Origin: CAVTBT01 sp963733065
GTDB lineage: Bacteria > Actinomycetota > Thermoleophilia > Gaiellales > Gaiellaceae
Assembly (NCBI GenBank): GCA_963733065.1
Contig: CAVTBT010000001.1
Location: forward strand, 310,001-374,000
Direction: 5' to 3'
Length of the DNA: 64,000 nucleotides
Below, in pieces: positions 1 to 8,423 of this stretch; the first letter of the stretch is position 1; every line of letters starts with the position of its first letter. The notes under the pieces are model-generated. The model had not been told where the DNA came from, did not search any database, and saw nothing but the letters and a program-made list of their open reading frames with translations. The translations under genes and the position numbers were made by a program.

Positions 1-1977
1 CCCACCGGCGACCAGCCGACGGCGATCGCTGAGATCGCCGATGCGATCGGGGGCGGCGAGCGCTTCGCGACGCTGCTCGGCGCGACGGGCACCGGCAAGA
101 CGGCGACCATGGCGTGGGCAATCGAGCGGCTCCAGCGGCCGGCGCTCGTGATCGCGCACAACAAGACGCTCGCCGCGCAGCTCTGCAACGAGTTCCGCGA
201 ATTCTTCCCCACGAACGCGGTCGAGTACTTCGTCTCGTACTACGACTACTACCAGCCCGAGGCGTACGTTCCCCAGGCCGACCTCTACATCGAGAAGGAC
301 TCGTCCCAGAACGACGACATCGCCCGGCTGCGGCTCGCGGCGACGTCATCGCTCTTCACGCGCCGCGACGTCGTCGTCGTGGCGAGCGTGAGCTGCATCT
401 ACGGCCTCGGCTCGCCGGAGGAGTGGCGCGAGCGCGTCCTGATCCTCACGGTCGGCGAGGAGCACGACCGCGACCTCGCGCTTCGCAAGCTGATCGACAG
501 CCAGTACGTCCGGAACGACACCGTGCTCGGCCGCGGGCGCTTTCGCGTCAAGGGCGATGTGGTGGAGGTGCAGCCGGCGAACGCGGAGACCGCGTACCGG
601 ATCTCCTTCTTCGGCGACGAGGTCGAGGGCATCACGCACTTCGACCCGCTCACCGGCGAGGTGCTCGCGCGGCTGGACAACATCGCCATCTGGCCCGCGA
701 CCGAGTACGTCACCTCGCGGCCGACGATCGAGCGCGCGGTGGACGAGATCCGGCACGAGCTCGAGCAGCAGGTGACGCACTTCGAGTCGGCAGGTCGCAT
801 GCTCGAGGCGCACCGCATCAGGCAGCGCACGGAGTACGACCTGGAGATGCTGAAGGAGCTCGGCTTCTGCAACGGCATCGAGAACTACTCGCGCATCCTC
901 GAGGGCCGTTCCCCCGGCACCCACCCGTTCACGCTGCTCGACTACTTCCCGAGCGACTTCCTCGTCTTCGTCGACGAGTCGCACCAGACCGTGCCCCAGA
1001 TCGGCGGCATGTACGAGGGCGACCGGTCGCGCAAGCAGACCCTCGTCGACTACGGCTTCCGCCTGCCGTCGGCGCTCGACAACCGGCCGCTCCGCTTCGA
1101 CGAGTTCCTGCAGAAGGTCGGCCAGATGGTGTTCGTCTCCGCCACGCCGGGCCCGTTCGAGCTCCGGCACTCGACGGTGGTTGCAGAGCAGCTCATCAGG
1201 CCGACGGGCATCATCGACCCGGAGGTCGAGCTGCGGGCCACGCGGAACCAGATCGACGACCTGCTCTCCGAGATACGGCACCGCGAGGAGGTCGGCGAGC
1301 GCGTGCTCGTGACCACGCTGACGAAGAAGATGGCCGAGGATCTCACCGACTACCTGCTCGAGGCCGGCGTGAAGGCGCGCTACCTCCACTCCGAGATCGA
1401 CACCCTCGAGCGCATCCAGATCATCCGCGAGCTGCGGCTCGGCGACTACGACGTGCTCGTCGGCGTCAACCTCCTGCGCGAGGGGCTCGACCTGCCCGAG
1501 GTGTCGATGGTGGCCATCCTCGATGCCGACAAGGAGGGCTTCCTGCGCGGCAAGACGGCGCTCGTCCAGACGATCGGCCGCGCGGCGCGGCACGTCAACG
1601 GCAAGGTGCTGATGTACGCCGACAAGATGACCGAGGCGATCAAGGGCGCGCTCGACGAGACGGACCGCCGGCGCGTCAAGCAGCTCGCCTACAACGAGGA
1701 GCACGGCATCACGCCCGAGAGCATCGTCAAGGGCGTCTCCGACATCGCCGAGTTCCTCTCCCTCGAGCAGCCGACGGTACCGGGCCGGCGGCGCCGTGGC
1801 GCTCGTGCCGAGGTGCAGGGACTGTCCCGCGAGGACCTCGAGCGCCTGGTGGTCGAGCTCGAGGAGGAGATGTTCGCTGCCGCGGAGGAGCTTCGCTTCG
1901 AGTACGCCGCCAAGCTTCGTGACGAGATCAAGGAGCTCCGCCGCGAGCTGCAGTCGCTCGCGGAGAGCCCCGCCTGA
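1..1977 (+). CDS. uvrB: UvrABC excinuclease subunit B (5' end outside window)
   Basis: DNA damage-verifying helicase-like subunit of nucleotide excision repair, loaded by UvrA and later bound by UvrC. The frame is open from base 1 and already reads PTGDQP and the Walker A box GATGTGKT, so only about 15-25 N-terminal residues lie upstream; the ATG at 109 is internal. The beta-hairpin motif YYDYYQPEAYVP, the DEAD-like box DESHQ, the helicase motif VSATPGPFE and QTIGRAARH follow in the usual order. The last roughly 40 residues form the UVR domain that contacts UvrC. DUF2277 starts 15 bases after the stop. uvrA lies 12.7 kb downstream on the same strand. Confidence 0.97.
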   Translation, partial: PTGDQPTAIAEIADAIGGGERFATLLGATGTGKTATMAWAIERLQRPALVIAHNKTLAAQLCNEFREFFPTNAVEYFVSYYDYYQPEAYVPQADLYIEKDSSQNDDIARLRLAATSSLFTRRDVVVVASVSCIYGLGSPEEWRERVLILTVGEEHDRDLALRKLIDSQYVRNDTVLGRGRFRVKGDVVEVQPANAETAYRISFFGDEVEGITHFDPLTGEVLARLDNIAIWPATEYVTSRPTIERAVDEIRHELEQQVTHFESAGRMLEAHRIRQRTEYDLEMLKELGFCNGIENYSRILEGRSPGTHPFTLLDYFPSDFLVFVDESHQTVPQIGGMYEGDRSRKQTLVDYGFRLPSALDNRPLRFDEFLQKVGQMVFVSATPGPFELRHSTVVAEQLIRPTGIIDPEVELRATRNQIDDLLSEIRHREEVGERVLVTTLTKKMAEDLTDYLLEAGVKARYLHSEIDTLERIQIIRELRLGDYDVLVGVNLLREGLDLPEVSMVAILDADKEGFLRGKTALVQTIGRAARHVNGKVLMYADKMTEAIKGALDETDRRRVKQLAYNEEHGITPESIVKGVSDIAEFLSLEQPTVPGRRRRGARAEVQGLSREDLERLVVELEEEMFAAAEELRFEYAAKLRDEIKELRRELQSLAESPA

Positions 1978-1991
1978 CGAAAGGAGCCGAC

Positions 1992-2267
1992 ATGTGTCGA
2001 AACATCCGCACGCTGCACAACTTCGAGCCGCCGGCGACGGACGACGAGGTACAGGCCGCTGCGCTGCAGTACGTGCGCAAGATCAGCGGGACGAGCAAGC
2101 CGTCGCAGGCCAACGAGGCGGCGTTCGCGCGCGCCGTCGAGGAAGTCGCCGCGGCCTCGCAGCGCCTGCTCGACCAGCTCGTCACGACGGCCTCGCCGAA
2201 GAACCGTGAGCAGGAGGCGGCGAAGGCGCGCGCCCGGGCGGCCGAGCGGTTCGGAACCGCCGCCTAG
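1992..2267 (+). CDS. DUF2277 family protein
   Basis: A 91-residue protein of unknown function that opens with MCRNIRTLHNFEPPAT, the hallmark of the DUF2277 family, which is common in actinobacteria. It is soluble, with no signal peptide or membrane segment, and has a charged helical C-terminus rich in Ala, Glu and Arg. A Shine-Dalgarno AAGGAG (1981-1986) supports this ATG. It follows uvrB by 14 bases and is probably co-transcribed with it. Its end overlaps the convergent carboxypeptidase gene by 4 bases. The family is recognised with confidence; no function is assigned. Confidence 0.88.
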   Translation: MCRNIRTLHNFEPPATDDEVQAAALQYVRKISGTSKPSQANEAAFARAVEEVAAASQRLLDQLVTTASPKNREQEAAKARARAAERFGTAA

Positions 2268-3757
2268 GCGGCGGCGCGCGCGCCGAACTTGTCGAGCAGG
2301 TAGCGCACGTACGGGCCGGCGTCCATGCCGCCGCCGACGACGCGCTCCAGCAGCTCCTGCGGCGTGAACTTGCGCCCGTGCCGGTAGACGTGCTCGCGCA
2401 GCCACTCGTGCAGCGGACCGAACTCCCCGCGCGCGAACTGCTCGTCGAGGTCGGGCAGCTCCGTCCGGGCGCGCTCCCAGATCTGGAGGCCGACGACGTT
2501 GCCGAGCGCGTACGTGGGGAAGTAGCCGAAGCTGCCGCCGGACCAGTGCACGTCCTGCAGCACGCCCAGCCGGTCCTCCGGGACGTCGAGCCCGAGGTAC
2601 TCCTTGAAGCGCGTGTTCCACGCCTCGGGCAGGTCCTTCGTCGAGAGCGAGCCCGAGAGGAGCTCCTGCTCGAGCTCGAAGCGCAGGATGATGTGCAGGC
2701 TGTAGGTCGCCTCGTCCGCGTCGACGCGGATGAAGGACGGGCGTGCGCGATTGATCGCGCGCAGGAACCGCTCGAGCTCGACCCCGCGCAGGGCGCCCGG
2801 GAACGTCTTCTGCAGCCCGGGGTAGAAGTGCTCCCAGAACGGGCGGCTGCGCCCGACGACGTTCTCCCAGAGCCGGCTCTGCGACTCGTGCAGAGCCGAG
2901 GAGACGCCGTGGGCGAGAGGCGTCCGTTCCAGGTCCTGCGACACGCCGTGCTCGTAGACGCCGTGACCGCACTCGTGCATCGCCGTGAAGAGCGAGGTGA
3001 GGTCGCCTTCGGAGTAGCGGCTCGTCAGGCGCATGTCCTGGGTGCCCGAGGTCGCGGCGAACGGGTGCACCGTGTCGTCGAGCCGGAAGTTCGTGGGCGT
3101 GAAGCCGAAGCGCTCGATGATGCGGAGCGAGAAGGCACGCTGGGCCGCGATCGGGAACGGGCCGCGCATGAAGTCCTCCTCCTCCGGCGACCCGACCTCC
3201 GCGACCAGCGGCACGAGCGTCTCCTTCAGCGTGTCGAAGACCTCGCGGACCTCCGGCGTCCGCATGCCCGGCTCGTAGTCGTCGAGCAGCGGGTCGTAGC
3301 GGTCCTCGTACGGCTCGAAGCACGCGAGGTATTCCTGCTTCAGCTCGAGCGTCCGGTCGAGCCACGGCCGGAAGCTCTCGTAGTCGGAGTCCTGGCGGGC
3401 CGTCGCCCAGACCTCCTGCGCCTCCGAGGAGAGCTTGGCCATGGCGGCGGCGAGCTCGGTGGGCACCCGGCGCGCCTTCTCCCAGTCGCGCCTCGTGACG
3501 CGGATGATCGATGCCTCGTCGGAGTCGTACGTGAGGCTCTCCTCGTACGGCCGCAGCTCCTCGAGCAGGCCGCCGATCTCGTCGGACACGAACAGGTCGT
3601 GCGAGAGCCGTTCGAGTGTCGTCAGCTGCTCCGCCCGGACCGGGGCGCCGCCGGGCGGCATCATCACCGTCTGGTCCCAGAAGAGCAGCTCGAACGCCGT
3701 GCGGAGATCCACGATCTCGCCCAGGCGCCGCCGCAGCTCCGCAAAGCGCTCGTCCAC
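2264..3757 (-). CDS. Carboxypeptidase Taq (M32) metallopeptidase
   Basis: Zinc metallocarboxypeptidase that removes C-terminal amino acids; cytosolic, with no signal peptide. The 497-residue length matches the M32 family (about 500). The zinc motif HECGH is followed by GVYEHG, and the family signatures TVHPF (in RLDDTVHPFA), DMRLTSRY and HESQSRLWEN are visible around it. The chosen start is GTG at 3757. A TAGGCT hexamer lies 9 bases upstream of it on the minus strand (3767-3772), which may be a -10 for a nearly leaderless message. It converges on the uvrB-DUF2277 unit with a 4-base overlap. Confidence 0.95.
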   Translation of the reverse strand: MDERFAELRRRLGEIVDLRTAFELLFWDQTVMMPPGGAPVRAEQLTTLERLSHDLFVSDEIGGLLEELRPYEESLTYDSDEASIIRVTRRDWEKARRVPTELAAAMAKLSSEAQEVWATARQDSDYESFRPWLDRTLELKQEYLACFEPYEDRYDPLLDDYEPGMRTPEVREVFDTLKETLVPLVAEVGSPEEEDFMRGPFPIAAQRAFSLRIIERFGFTPTNFRLDDTVHPFAATSGTQDMRLTSRYSEGDLTSLFTAMHECGHGVYEHGVSQDLERTPLAHGVSSALHESQSRLWENVVGRSRPFWEHFYPGLQKTFPGALRGVELERFLRAINRARPSFIRVDADEATYSLHIILRFELEQELLSGSLSTKDLPEAWNTRFKEYLGLDVPEDRLGVLQDVHWSGGSFGYFPTYALGNVVGLQIWERARTELPDLDEQFARGEFGPLHEWLREHVYRHGRKFTPQELLERVVGGGMDAGPYVRYLLDKFGARAAA

Positions 3758-3810
3758 TGCGGGCGAAGCCTAGCGAGTGCCGGCGTAGGCCCGGATCGTG
3801 GTTCGGCGGC

Positions 3811-4635
3811 TCAGCTCGGCTCGAACGTCAGGGGCCGGCGACCACGCGGGAACGTCCGCTCGGCAGTGAGGCCCCAGCCGTCGTCTCGCCAGATGAAGGT
3901 GCTGACCGTGAGCCGGTCGGCGGCCGACGTGTAGAGGTGCAGGCCGCGGGCCTCTCCGCGGCGCTGCGGGCGTGGCTGTCCGAAGCCGGGCGCGATCGAC
4001 ACGACGACCGCCCGCTCGCCGCCCGGAGTCGAGACCTCGAACTCGCGCCGCTCGGCCACGGTGCTCTGATGGATGTGGCCGGCGAGGATGAGCTCTGCTC
4101 CCGACTCGACGAGACTCGCGAGCACGACGTTCCGCCTCGCCACGGGCTTCTTGCTCGACCGCCACGGCGCTCCGAGCAGGTGGTGATGGAGGACGGCGAT
4201 GCGCAGCGCCGCCTCGGGCGCCTCGGCGAAGAACGCGGCGGCTGCGGACAGCTGGGCATCGGTCACGCGTCCCGACTGGTGCCGCCACGGCCGCACCGAG
4301 TTGAGGCCCAGGACGTGGAGGCGCTCGCCGCGGTGCACCGGGTCGGTCGTCTCCCACAGACGCACGAACTCGGCCCAGGGCCGGGTGAAGCGTGCCGGGA
4401 ACGTGTACGGGATGTCGTGGTTGCCGGGAACGGCGAGCACCGGCCTGCCGAGGCCGCGCAGGAGCTCGGTCGCGGCCTCGAGCTGCGCCCGCGTGCCGCG
4501 GTGGGCGAGGTCGCCGCTGGCGATCACGAGCTCCGGCTCGATCCGGTCGGCGAGCCGTCGCAGCGCCTCGTGCGCGTCGGGGTCCTCGCGCCGCCCGAAG
4601 TGCAGGTCGGACACGTGAAGTACGCGTGTATTCAC
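3811..4635 (-). CDS. Calcineurin-like metallophosphoesterase
   Basis: A 274-residue dinuclear metallophosphoesterase. All five metal and active-site motifs are present in order: D-x-H in SDLHFG near residue 10, SGDLAHRG, PGNHD, the LHHH histidines, and GHIHQ. Length and motif layout resemble the cyclic-nucleotide phosphodiesterase/ICC-like subgroup, but the substrate cannot be read from sequence. Starts at GTG 4635. It is divergent from the small membrane protein at 4663 with only 27 bases between the two start codons, so the two promoters must overlap. Confidence 0.9.
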   Translation of the reverse strand: MNTRVLHVSDLHFGRREDPDAHEALRRLADRIEPELVIASGDLAHRGTRAQLEAATELLRGLGRPVLAVPGNHDIPYTFPARFTRPWAEFVRLWETTDPVHRGERLHVLGLNSVRPWRHQSGRVTDAQLSAAAAFFAEAPEAALRIAVLHHHLLGAPWRSSKKPVARRNVVLASLVESGAELILAGHIHQSTVAERREFEVSTPGGERAVVVSIAPGFGQPRPQRRGEARGLHLYTSAADRLTVSTFIWRDDGWGLTAERTFPRGRRPLTFEPS

Positions 4636-4662
4636 GGCCGGAGCAGGCTATACAGTGTCTGC
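4636..4662. promoter_or_regulatory. Overlapping divergent promoters in a 27-bp intergenic region
   Basis: On the plus strand TACAGT (4651-4656) sits 6 bases before ATG 4663. On the minus strand TAGCCT (complement of 4645-4650) sits 9 bases before GTG 4635. The two hexamers abut, so RNA polymerase probably cannot occupy both at once. Inferred from motif position only. Confidence 0.55.
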
Positions 4663-4905
4663 ATGGCCGATGATCAGGCCCCGGAGATCTTCGACGACCT
4701 CTACCTGGGCCTCCGCGCGGGCGGTGCGCTGCGCAAGAAGCGGCGCGGCGAGCCGCTCACGACCGAGGAACAGGAGGTCCTCGGCCGCTGGCGGCGGCTT
4801 TCGAGCTGGCGCAAGGTGATCGCGGTCGGTGCCTTCGCAGCCGGCACGTTCGGTCTCGGCTTCACGCTCGGCGGCCTGATCTTCGGCCGCTGGCGCAAGG
4901 CCTGA
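4663..4905 (+). CDS. Small single-pass membrane protein
   Basis: 80 residues; not recognised as a named family. The first 50 residues are charged and include a basic patch (LRKKRRGE). One hydrophobic segment follows at about residues 53-74 (VIAVGAFAAGTFGLGFTLGG), then a short basic tail, GRWRKA. This suggests a small inner-membrane protein with its N-terminus inside or associated with a partner. The ATG at 4663 is preferred to longer in-frame starts because a -10-like TACAGT lies 6 bases upstream of it. Confidence 0.7.
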   Translation: MADDQAPEIFDDLYLGLRAGGALRKKRRGEPLTTEEQEVLGRWRRLSSWRKVIAVGAFAAGTFGLGFTLGGLIFGRWRKA

Positions 4906-4942
4906 GCGCGCTCCGCTCGGCGGGTGGGCAGTGCTGCTGACG

Positions 4943-4948
4943 TAGATT
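4943..4948 (+). promoter_or_regulatory. -10 element of the purine hydroxylase operon
   Basis: TAGATT, 6 bases before GTG 4955. No Shine-Dalgarno fits between them, so the message is probably leaderless. Confidence 0.5.
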
Positions 4949-4954
4949 CCCGGC

Positions 4955-5746
4955 GTGGACGTGCTGAGGCCCAGGACGCTCGCCGAAGCCCTCGAGCTCA
5001 AGGCCGCGCACCCGGATGCCGTCCCCATCGCGGGCGGCACCGACGTCATGGTCGCCGTCAACTTCGACCGCCTCAGGCCGCCCGCGTTCCTCGATCTCGA
5101 CGGGCTCGACGAGCTCCGCGTCTGGTCGCGCCGGAACGGCGCCGTGCGGATCGGCGCCGGGGTCACGTACACGGAGCTCATGGACCGCGAGGCCGCGGAG
5201 GCGCTGCCGGCGCTTGCGGAGGCGTCGCGCACGGTCGGCTCGCCGCAGATCCGCAACCGCGGCACCGTCGGCGGGAATCTCGGCACTGCCTCTCCGGCCG
5301 GCGATGCGCTGCCGCCGTTGCTGGTGGCCGGAGCGACCGTCGAGCTGGCGAGCGTGCGCGGCACGCGCTCGGTGCCGCTCTCGGACTTCCTCGTCGGCCC
5401 GAAGCAGAACGCGCTCGAGCCGGACGAGCTCGTCGTGGCAGTGACCGCACGGCGCGTGGCCGGGGCCGAGACGTTCATGAAGGTCGGGCCGCGGAACGCG
5501 ATGGTGATCGCGGTCTGCTCGCTCGCGCTGCGCGTCGATCGCGAGGCGGGTGTCGTCGCCGCATCGTACGGCTCCGCCGGGCCGACGCCGGGGCTGGTCG
5601 AGGCACCGCTCGACGAGGCGGACGGCTTTCCCGACCTCGTGGCCGAGGCGGCGTCGCCGATCGACGACGTGCGCGGCACCGCCGCCTACCGGCGACACGC
5701 TCTCCGCGTCCTCGCCGGCCGTGCGCTGGAGCGGTGCCTGGCGTGA
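4955..5746 (+). CDS. Xanthine dehydrogenase-type FAD-binding subunit
   Basis: FAD-binding medium subunit of a molybdenum hydroxylase of the xanthine dehydrogenase/CoxM family; it passes electrons from the iron-sulfur subunit to the acceptor. The FAD motifs are clear: PIAGGTDVMV near residue 28, and IRNRGTVGGNLGTASPAGD near residue 100, which contains the conserved G-G-N. The 263-residue length is typical of short single-subunit versions. The GTG start is followed by VLRPRTLAEAL, the standard N-terminus of this family. Its stop overlaps the GTG of the iron-sulfur gene by 4 bases, so the three subunits are translationally coupled. Confidence 0.92.
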   Translation: MDVLRPRTLAEALELKAAHPDAVPIAGGTDVMVAVNFDRLRPPAFLDLDGLDELRVWSRRNGAVRIGAGVTYTELMDREAAEALPALAEASRTVGSPQIRNRGTVGGNLGTASPAGDALPPLLVAGATVELASVRGTRSVPLSDFLVGPKQNALEPDELVVAVTARRVAGAETFMKVGPRNAMVIAVCSLALRVDREAGVVAASYGSAGPTPGLVEAPLDEADGFPDLVAEAASPIDDVRGTAAYRRHALRVLAGRALERCLA

Positions 5747-6195
5747 GGATCGAGCTCACCGTCAACGGTGGCCGGCTCGCGACGGACGTCTGGCCCGGGG
5801 AGAGCCTGCTGTACGCGCTGCGCGAGCGCCTCGGCCTGCCGGGCTCGAAGAACGCCTGCGAGCAGGGCGAGTGCGGCTCGTGCTCGGTGCTCCTGGACGG
5901 CGTGCTCGCGTGCTCCTGCCTCGTGCTCGCTGCGCAGGCGGACGGCCGTGAGGTCGTGACCGTGGAGGGCCTGGCCGCGGACGGCGAGCTGCATCCCGTG
6001 CAGCGGGCGTTCGTCGACGCCGGCGCGGTGCAGTGCGGCTTCTGCACGCCGGGGCTCATCGTCGCCGCCGTCGACCTGCTCGACCGTGTGCCGTCGCCGT
6101 CCGACGACGAGATCCGTGAGGCGCTCTCGGGCAACCTGTGCCGCTGCACCGGGTACGGCCGCATCCTGGAGGCGGTCCGGAGCGTCGCGACGTGA
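5743..6195 (+). CDS. Xanthine dehydrogenase-type [2Fe-2S] subunit
   Basis: Small electron-transfer subunit carrying two [2Fe-2S] clusters. The plant-ferredoxin-type cluster is bound by C-x4-C-x2-C (CEQGECGSC) plus a further Cys in the segment LACSC. The second cluster lies in the C-terminal four-helix domain with CGFC and CRCTGYGRI. The 150-residue length is normal. Start is GTG 5743, inside the stop of the FAD gene; its own stop overlaps the GTG of the molybdopterin gene, again by 4 bases. Confidence 0.95.
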   Translation: MRIELTVNGGRLATDVWPGESLLYALRERLGLPGSKNACEQGECGSCSVLLDGVLACSCLVLAAQADGREVVTVEGLAADGELHPVQRAFVDAGAVQCGFCTPGLIVAAVDLLDRVPSPSDDEIREALSGNLCRCTGYGRILEAVRSVAT

Positions 6196-8423
6196 GCGCG
6201 ACCGCCCGCAGGCTCGAGCTCGGCCGCGTCGGCGAGACGGTGCTGCGCTCGGACGGCGTGCCGAAGACGACCGGGGAATTCGCGTACTCCAGTGACCTGC
6301 AGGCGCCGGGGATGCTCTGGGGGCACACGCTGCGCAGCCCCCACGCACACGCGCGCATCGTCTCCGTCGACCTCGCGGCGGCGCTGGCCTCGCCGGGCGT
6401 CCACGCGGTGCTCACGCACGTGGACGTCCCCGGCCGGAAGACGTACGGCCTCGAGTTCCCCGACCAGCCGGTGCTCGCGATCGACCGCGTGCGCTACGTC
6501 GGCGAGGCGGTCGCGGTCGTCGCCGCCGAGCATCCCGAGGAGGCGCGCCGCGCGGCCGAGGCGATCCTCGTCGAGTACGAGCCGCTACCGCCTGTGGTCG
6601 ACCCGGAGCGGGCGACTGAGCAGGAGCCGCTGCACCCCGACCGCCCGACGATGGGCCACGGCTACCGCGACGACCCGCGGCCGAACGTCGTCAGGCACAT
6701 GGTGATCCGGCACGGCGACCCGGACGCCGAGGGGGACGTTTCGGTGAGCGGCGTCTACGAGCTGGGCAGCCAGGATCAGGCATTCCTGGGGCCCGAGTCC
6801 GGTCTCGCGGTGCCGGACCGTGAGGGCGGCGTGGACGTCTACGTTGCGACGCAGTGGCTGCACGTCGACCGCGACCAGGTCGCGCCGTGCCTCGACCTCG
6901 CGCCCGAGCGCGTCCGCATCCACCTGGCCGGCGTCGGCGGCGCCTTCGGCGGGCGCGAGGACCTCTCGATGCAGATCCACGGCGCCTTGCTGGCGCTGCA
7001 CACTCGGCGGCCGGTGAAGATGGTCTACAACCGCGAGGAGTCCTTCGTCGGTCACATCCACCGACACCCGGCGAAGATCTGGGCCGAGCACCGGGCCACG
7101 CGCGACGGCCGGCTCGTCAACGTGCGCATGCGGATCCTGCTCGACGGCGGCGCGTACGCCTCGTCCTCGACGGCCGTCGCGTCGAACGCCGCGAGCTTCG
7201 CGATCGGCCCGTACCGAGTCGACAACGCCCTGCTCGAGTCCACCGCCGTCTACACGAACAACCCGCCGTGCGGCGCGATGCGGGGGTTCGGGGCCGTCCA
7301 GACCTGCTTCGCGGCGGAGGCCCAGATGGACAGGCTGGCCGCCGTGCTCGAGATCGACCCGATCGAGCTGCGGCTGCTGAATGCGCTCGCGCCGGGTGAC
7401 TCGCTGCCGACGGGACAGGTGGTGACCGGCGCGCTCCCGGTCGCCGAGGTCATCCGCCGGGCCGCGGCGCTGCCCGTTCCGGACGCGGAGGAGCTGCCGC
7501 GAGACCCGATCCGGCTGCCCGGCGGTGCGGGCAACACGACCCGCGGCGAGGGCGTCCGACGTGGCGTCGGGTTCGCCGTCGGCTTCAAGAACATCTGCTA
7601 CTCGGAGGGCTTCGACGACTCGACGGCCGCGCGGGTCGTCCTTCGCGACGGCGTCGCGGAGGTGCACTGCGCCGCGGCGGAGGTCGGCCAGGGCGTGGTC
7701 GGTGTGATCGAGCAGGTCGCGCGCACCGAGCTGCCGGCGCACGAGATCGTCGTGCCGCCGGCGGGGACCGCGACGGTCGGCTCGGCCGGCTCGGCGTCGG
7801 CCTCGCGCATGACGTGGATGGCGGCCGGTGCGGTGCAGCTCGCCTGCCGGGCGGCGGCGGAGGAGCTCGAGCGCCGCGGGAAGGACGGCGGCGAGGTCGA
7901 CGTCGAGCGCGTCTACCGTCACCCGCGCACCGAGCCGCTCGATCCGGAGACCGGCCAGATCACGGGCGAGCGCGCGCACGTCTCGTTCGCCGTCTCGGCG
8001 ATGCGCGTCGTGGCGGAGGTCGACGTCGAGCTCGGGCTGACACGCATCGTCTGGATCGGCACGGCGCAGGACGTCGGCCGCGCCGTGAACCCGGTCGCCG
8101 TGCTCGGCCAGGTCGAGGGCGGGACCGCGCAGGGCCTCGGGCTCGCGCTCATGGAGGAGCTGCAGACCCGCGAGGGTCGCATCGTCAACGCGAGCTTCAC
8201 CGACTACCTGATCCCGACCTTTCTGGACATGCCGCCCGTGGCCGTCGAGCTCGTGGAGGAGGCCGAGCCCGACGCGCCGTACGGCGCCAAGGGCGTGGGG
8301 GAGCCGCCGACGGTCGTCTCGACGGCGGCCGTCGCGTCCGCGCTGCGCGCCGCCACCGGCCGCGAGCTGGCACGCGCGCCCGTGTCGCCGGACGAGCTCG
8401 TGGGCCTGGCCGCCGATGCCTGA
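6192..8423 (+). CDS. Xanthine dehydrogenase-type molybdopterin-binding subunit
   Basis: Catalytic large subunit binding the molybdenum-pterin cofactor; hydroxylates a purine-like heterocycle. Family motifs occur in order: VGEAVAVVAAEHPEEA in the N-terminal a/b hammerhead domain, GGAFGGRED, the segment GAMRGFGAVQ, and the C-terminal GAKGVGEPP that carries the conserved catalytic Glu. 743 residues. The start at GTG 6192 (SATARRLELGRVGETV) is chosen because it makes the standard GTGA overlap. The neighbouring adenine deaminase makes a purine substrate (hypoxanthine or xanthine) likely, but CoxL-like relatives act on other compounds. Confidence 0.92.
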   Translation: MSATARRLELGRVGETVLRSDGVPKTTGEFAYSSDLQAPGMLWGHTLRSPHAHARIVSVDLAAALASPGVHAVLTHVDVPGRKTYGLEFPDQPVLAIDRVRYVGEAVAVVAAEHPEEARRAAEAILVEYEPLPPVVDPERATEQEPLHPDRPTMGHGYRDDPRPNVVRHMVIRHGDPDAEGDVSVSGVYELGSQDQAFLGPESGLAVPDREGGVDVYVATQWLHVDRDQVAPCLDLAPERVRIHLAGVGGAFGGREDLSMQIHGALLALHTRRPVKMVYNREESFVGHIHRHPAKIWAEHRATRDGRLVNVRMRILLDGGAYASSSTAVASNAASFAIGPYRVDNALLESTAVYTNNPPCGAMRGFGAVQTCFAAEAQMDRLAAVLEIDPIELRLLNALAPGDSLPTGQVVTGALPVAEVIRRAAALPVPDAEELPRDPIRLPGGAGNTTRGEGVRRGVGFAVGFKNICYSEGFDDSTAARVVLRDGVAEVHCAAAEVGQGVVGVIEQVARTELPAHEIVVPPAGTATVGSAGSASASRMTWMAAGAVQLACRAAAEELERRGKDGGEVDVERVYRHPRTEPLDPETGQITGERAHVSFAVSAMRVVAEVDVELGLTRIVWIGTAQDVGRAVNPVAVLGQVEGGTAQGLGLALMEELQTREGRIVNASFTDYLIPTFLDMPPVAVELVEEAEPDAPYGAKGVGEPPTVVSTAAVASALRAATGRELARAPVSPDELVGLAADA

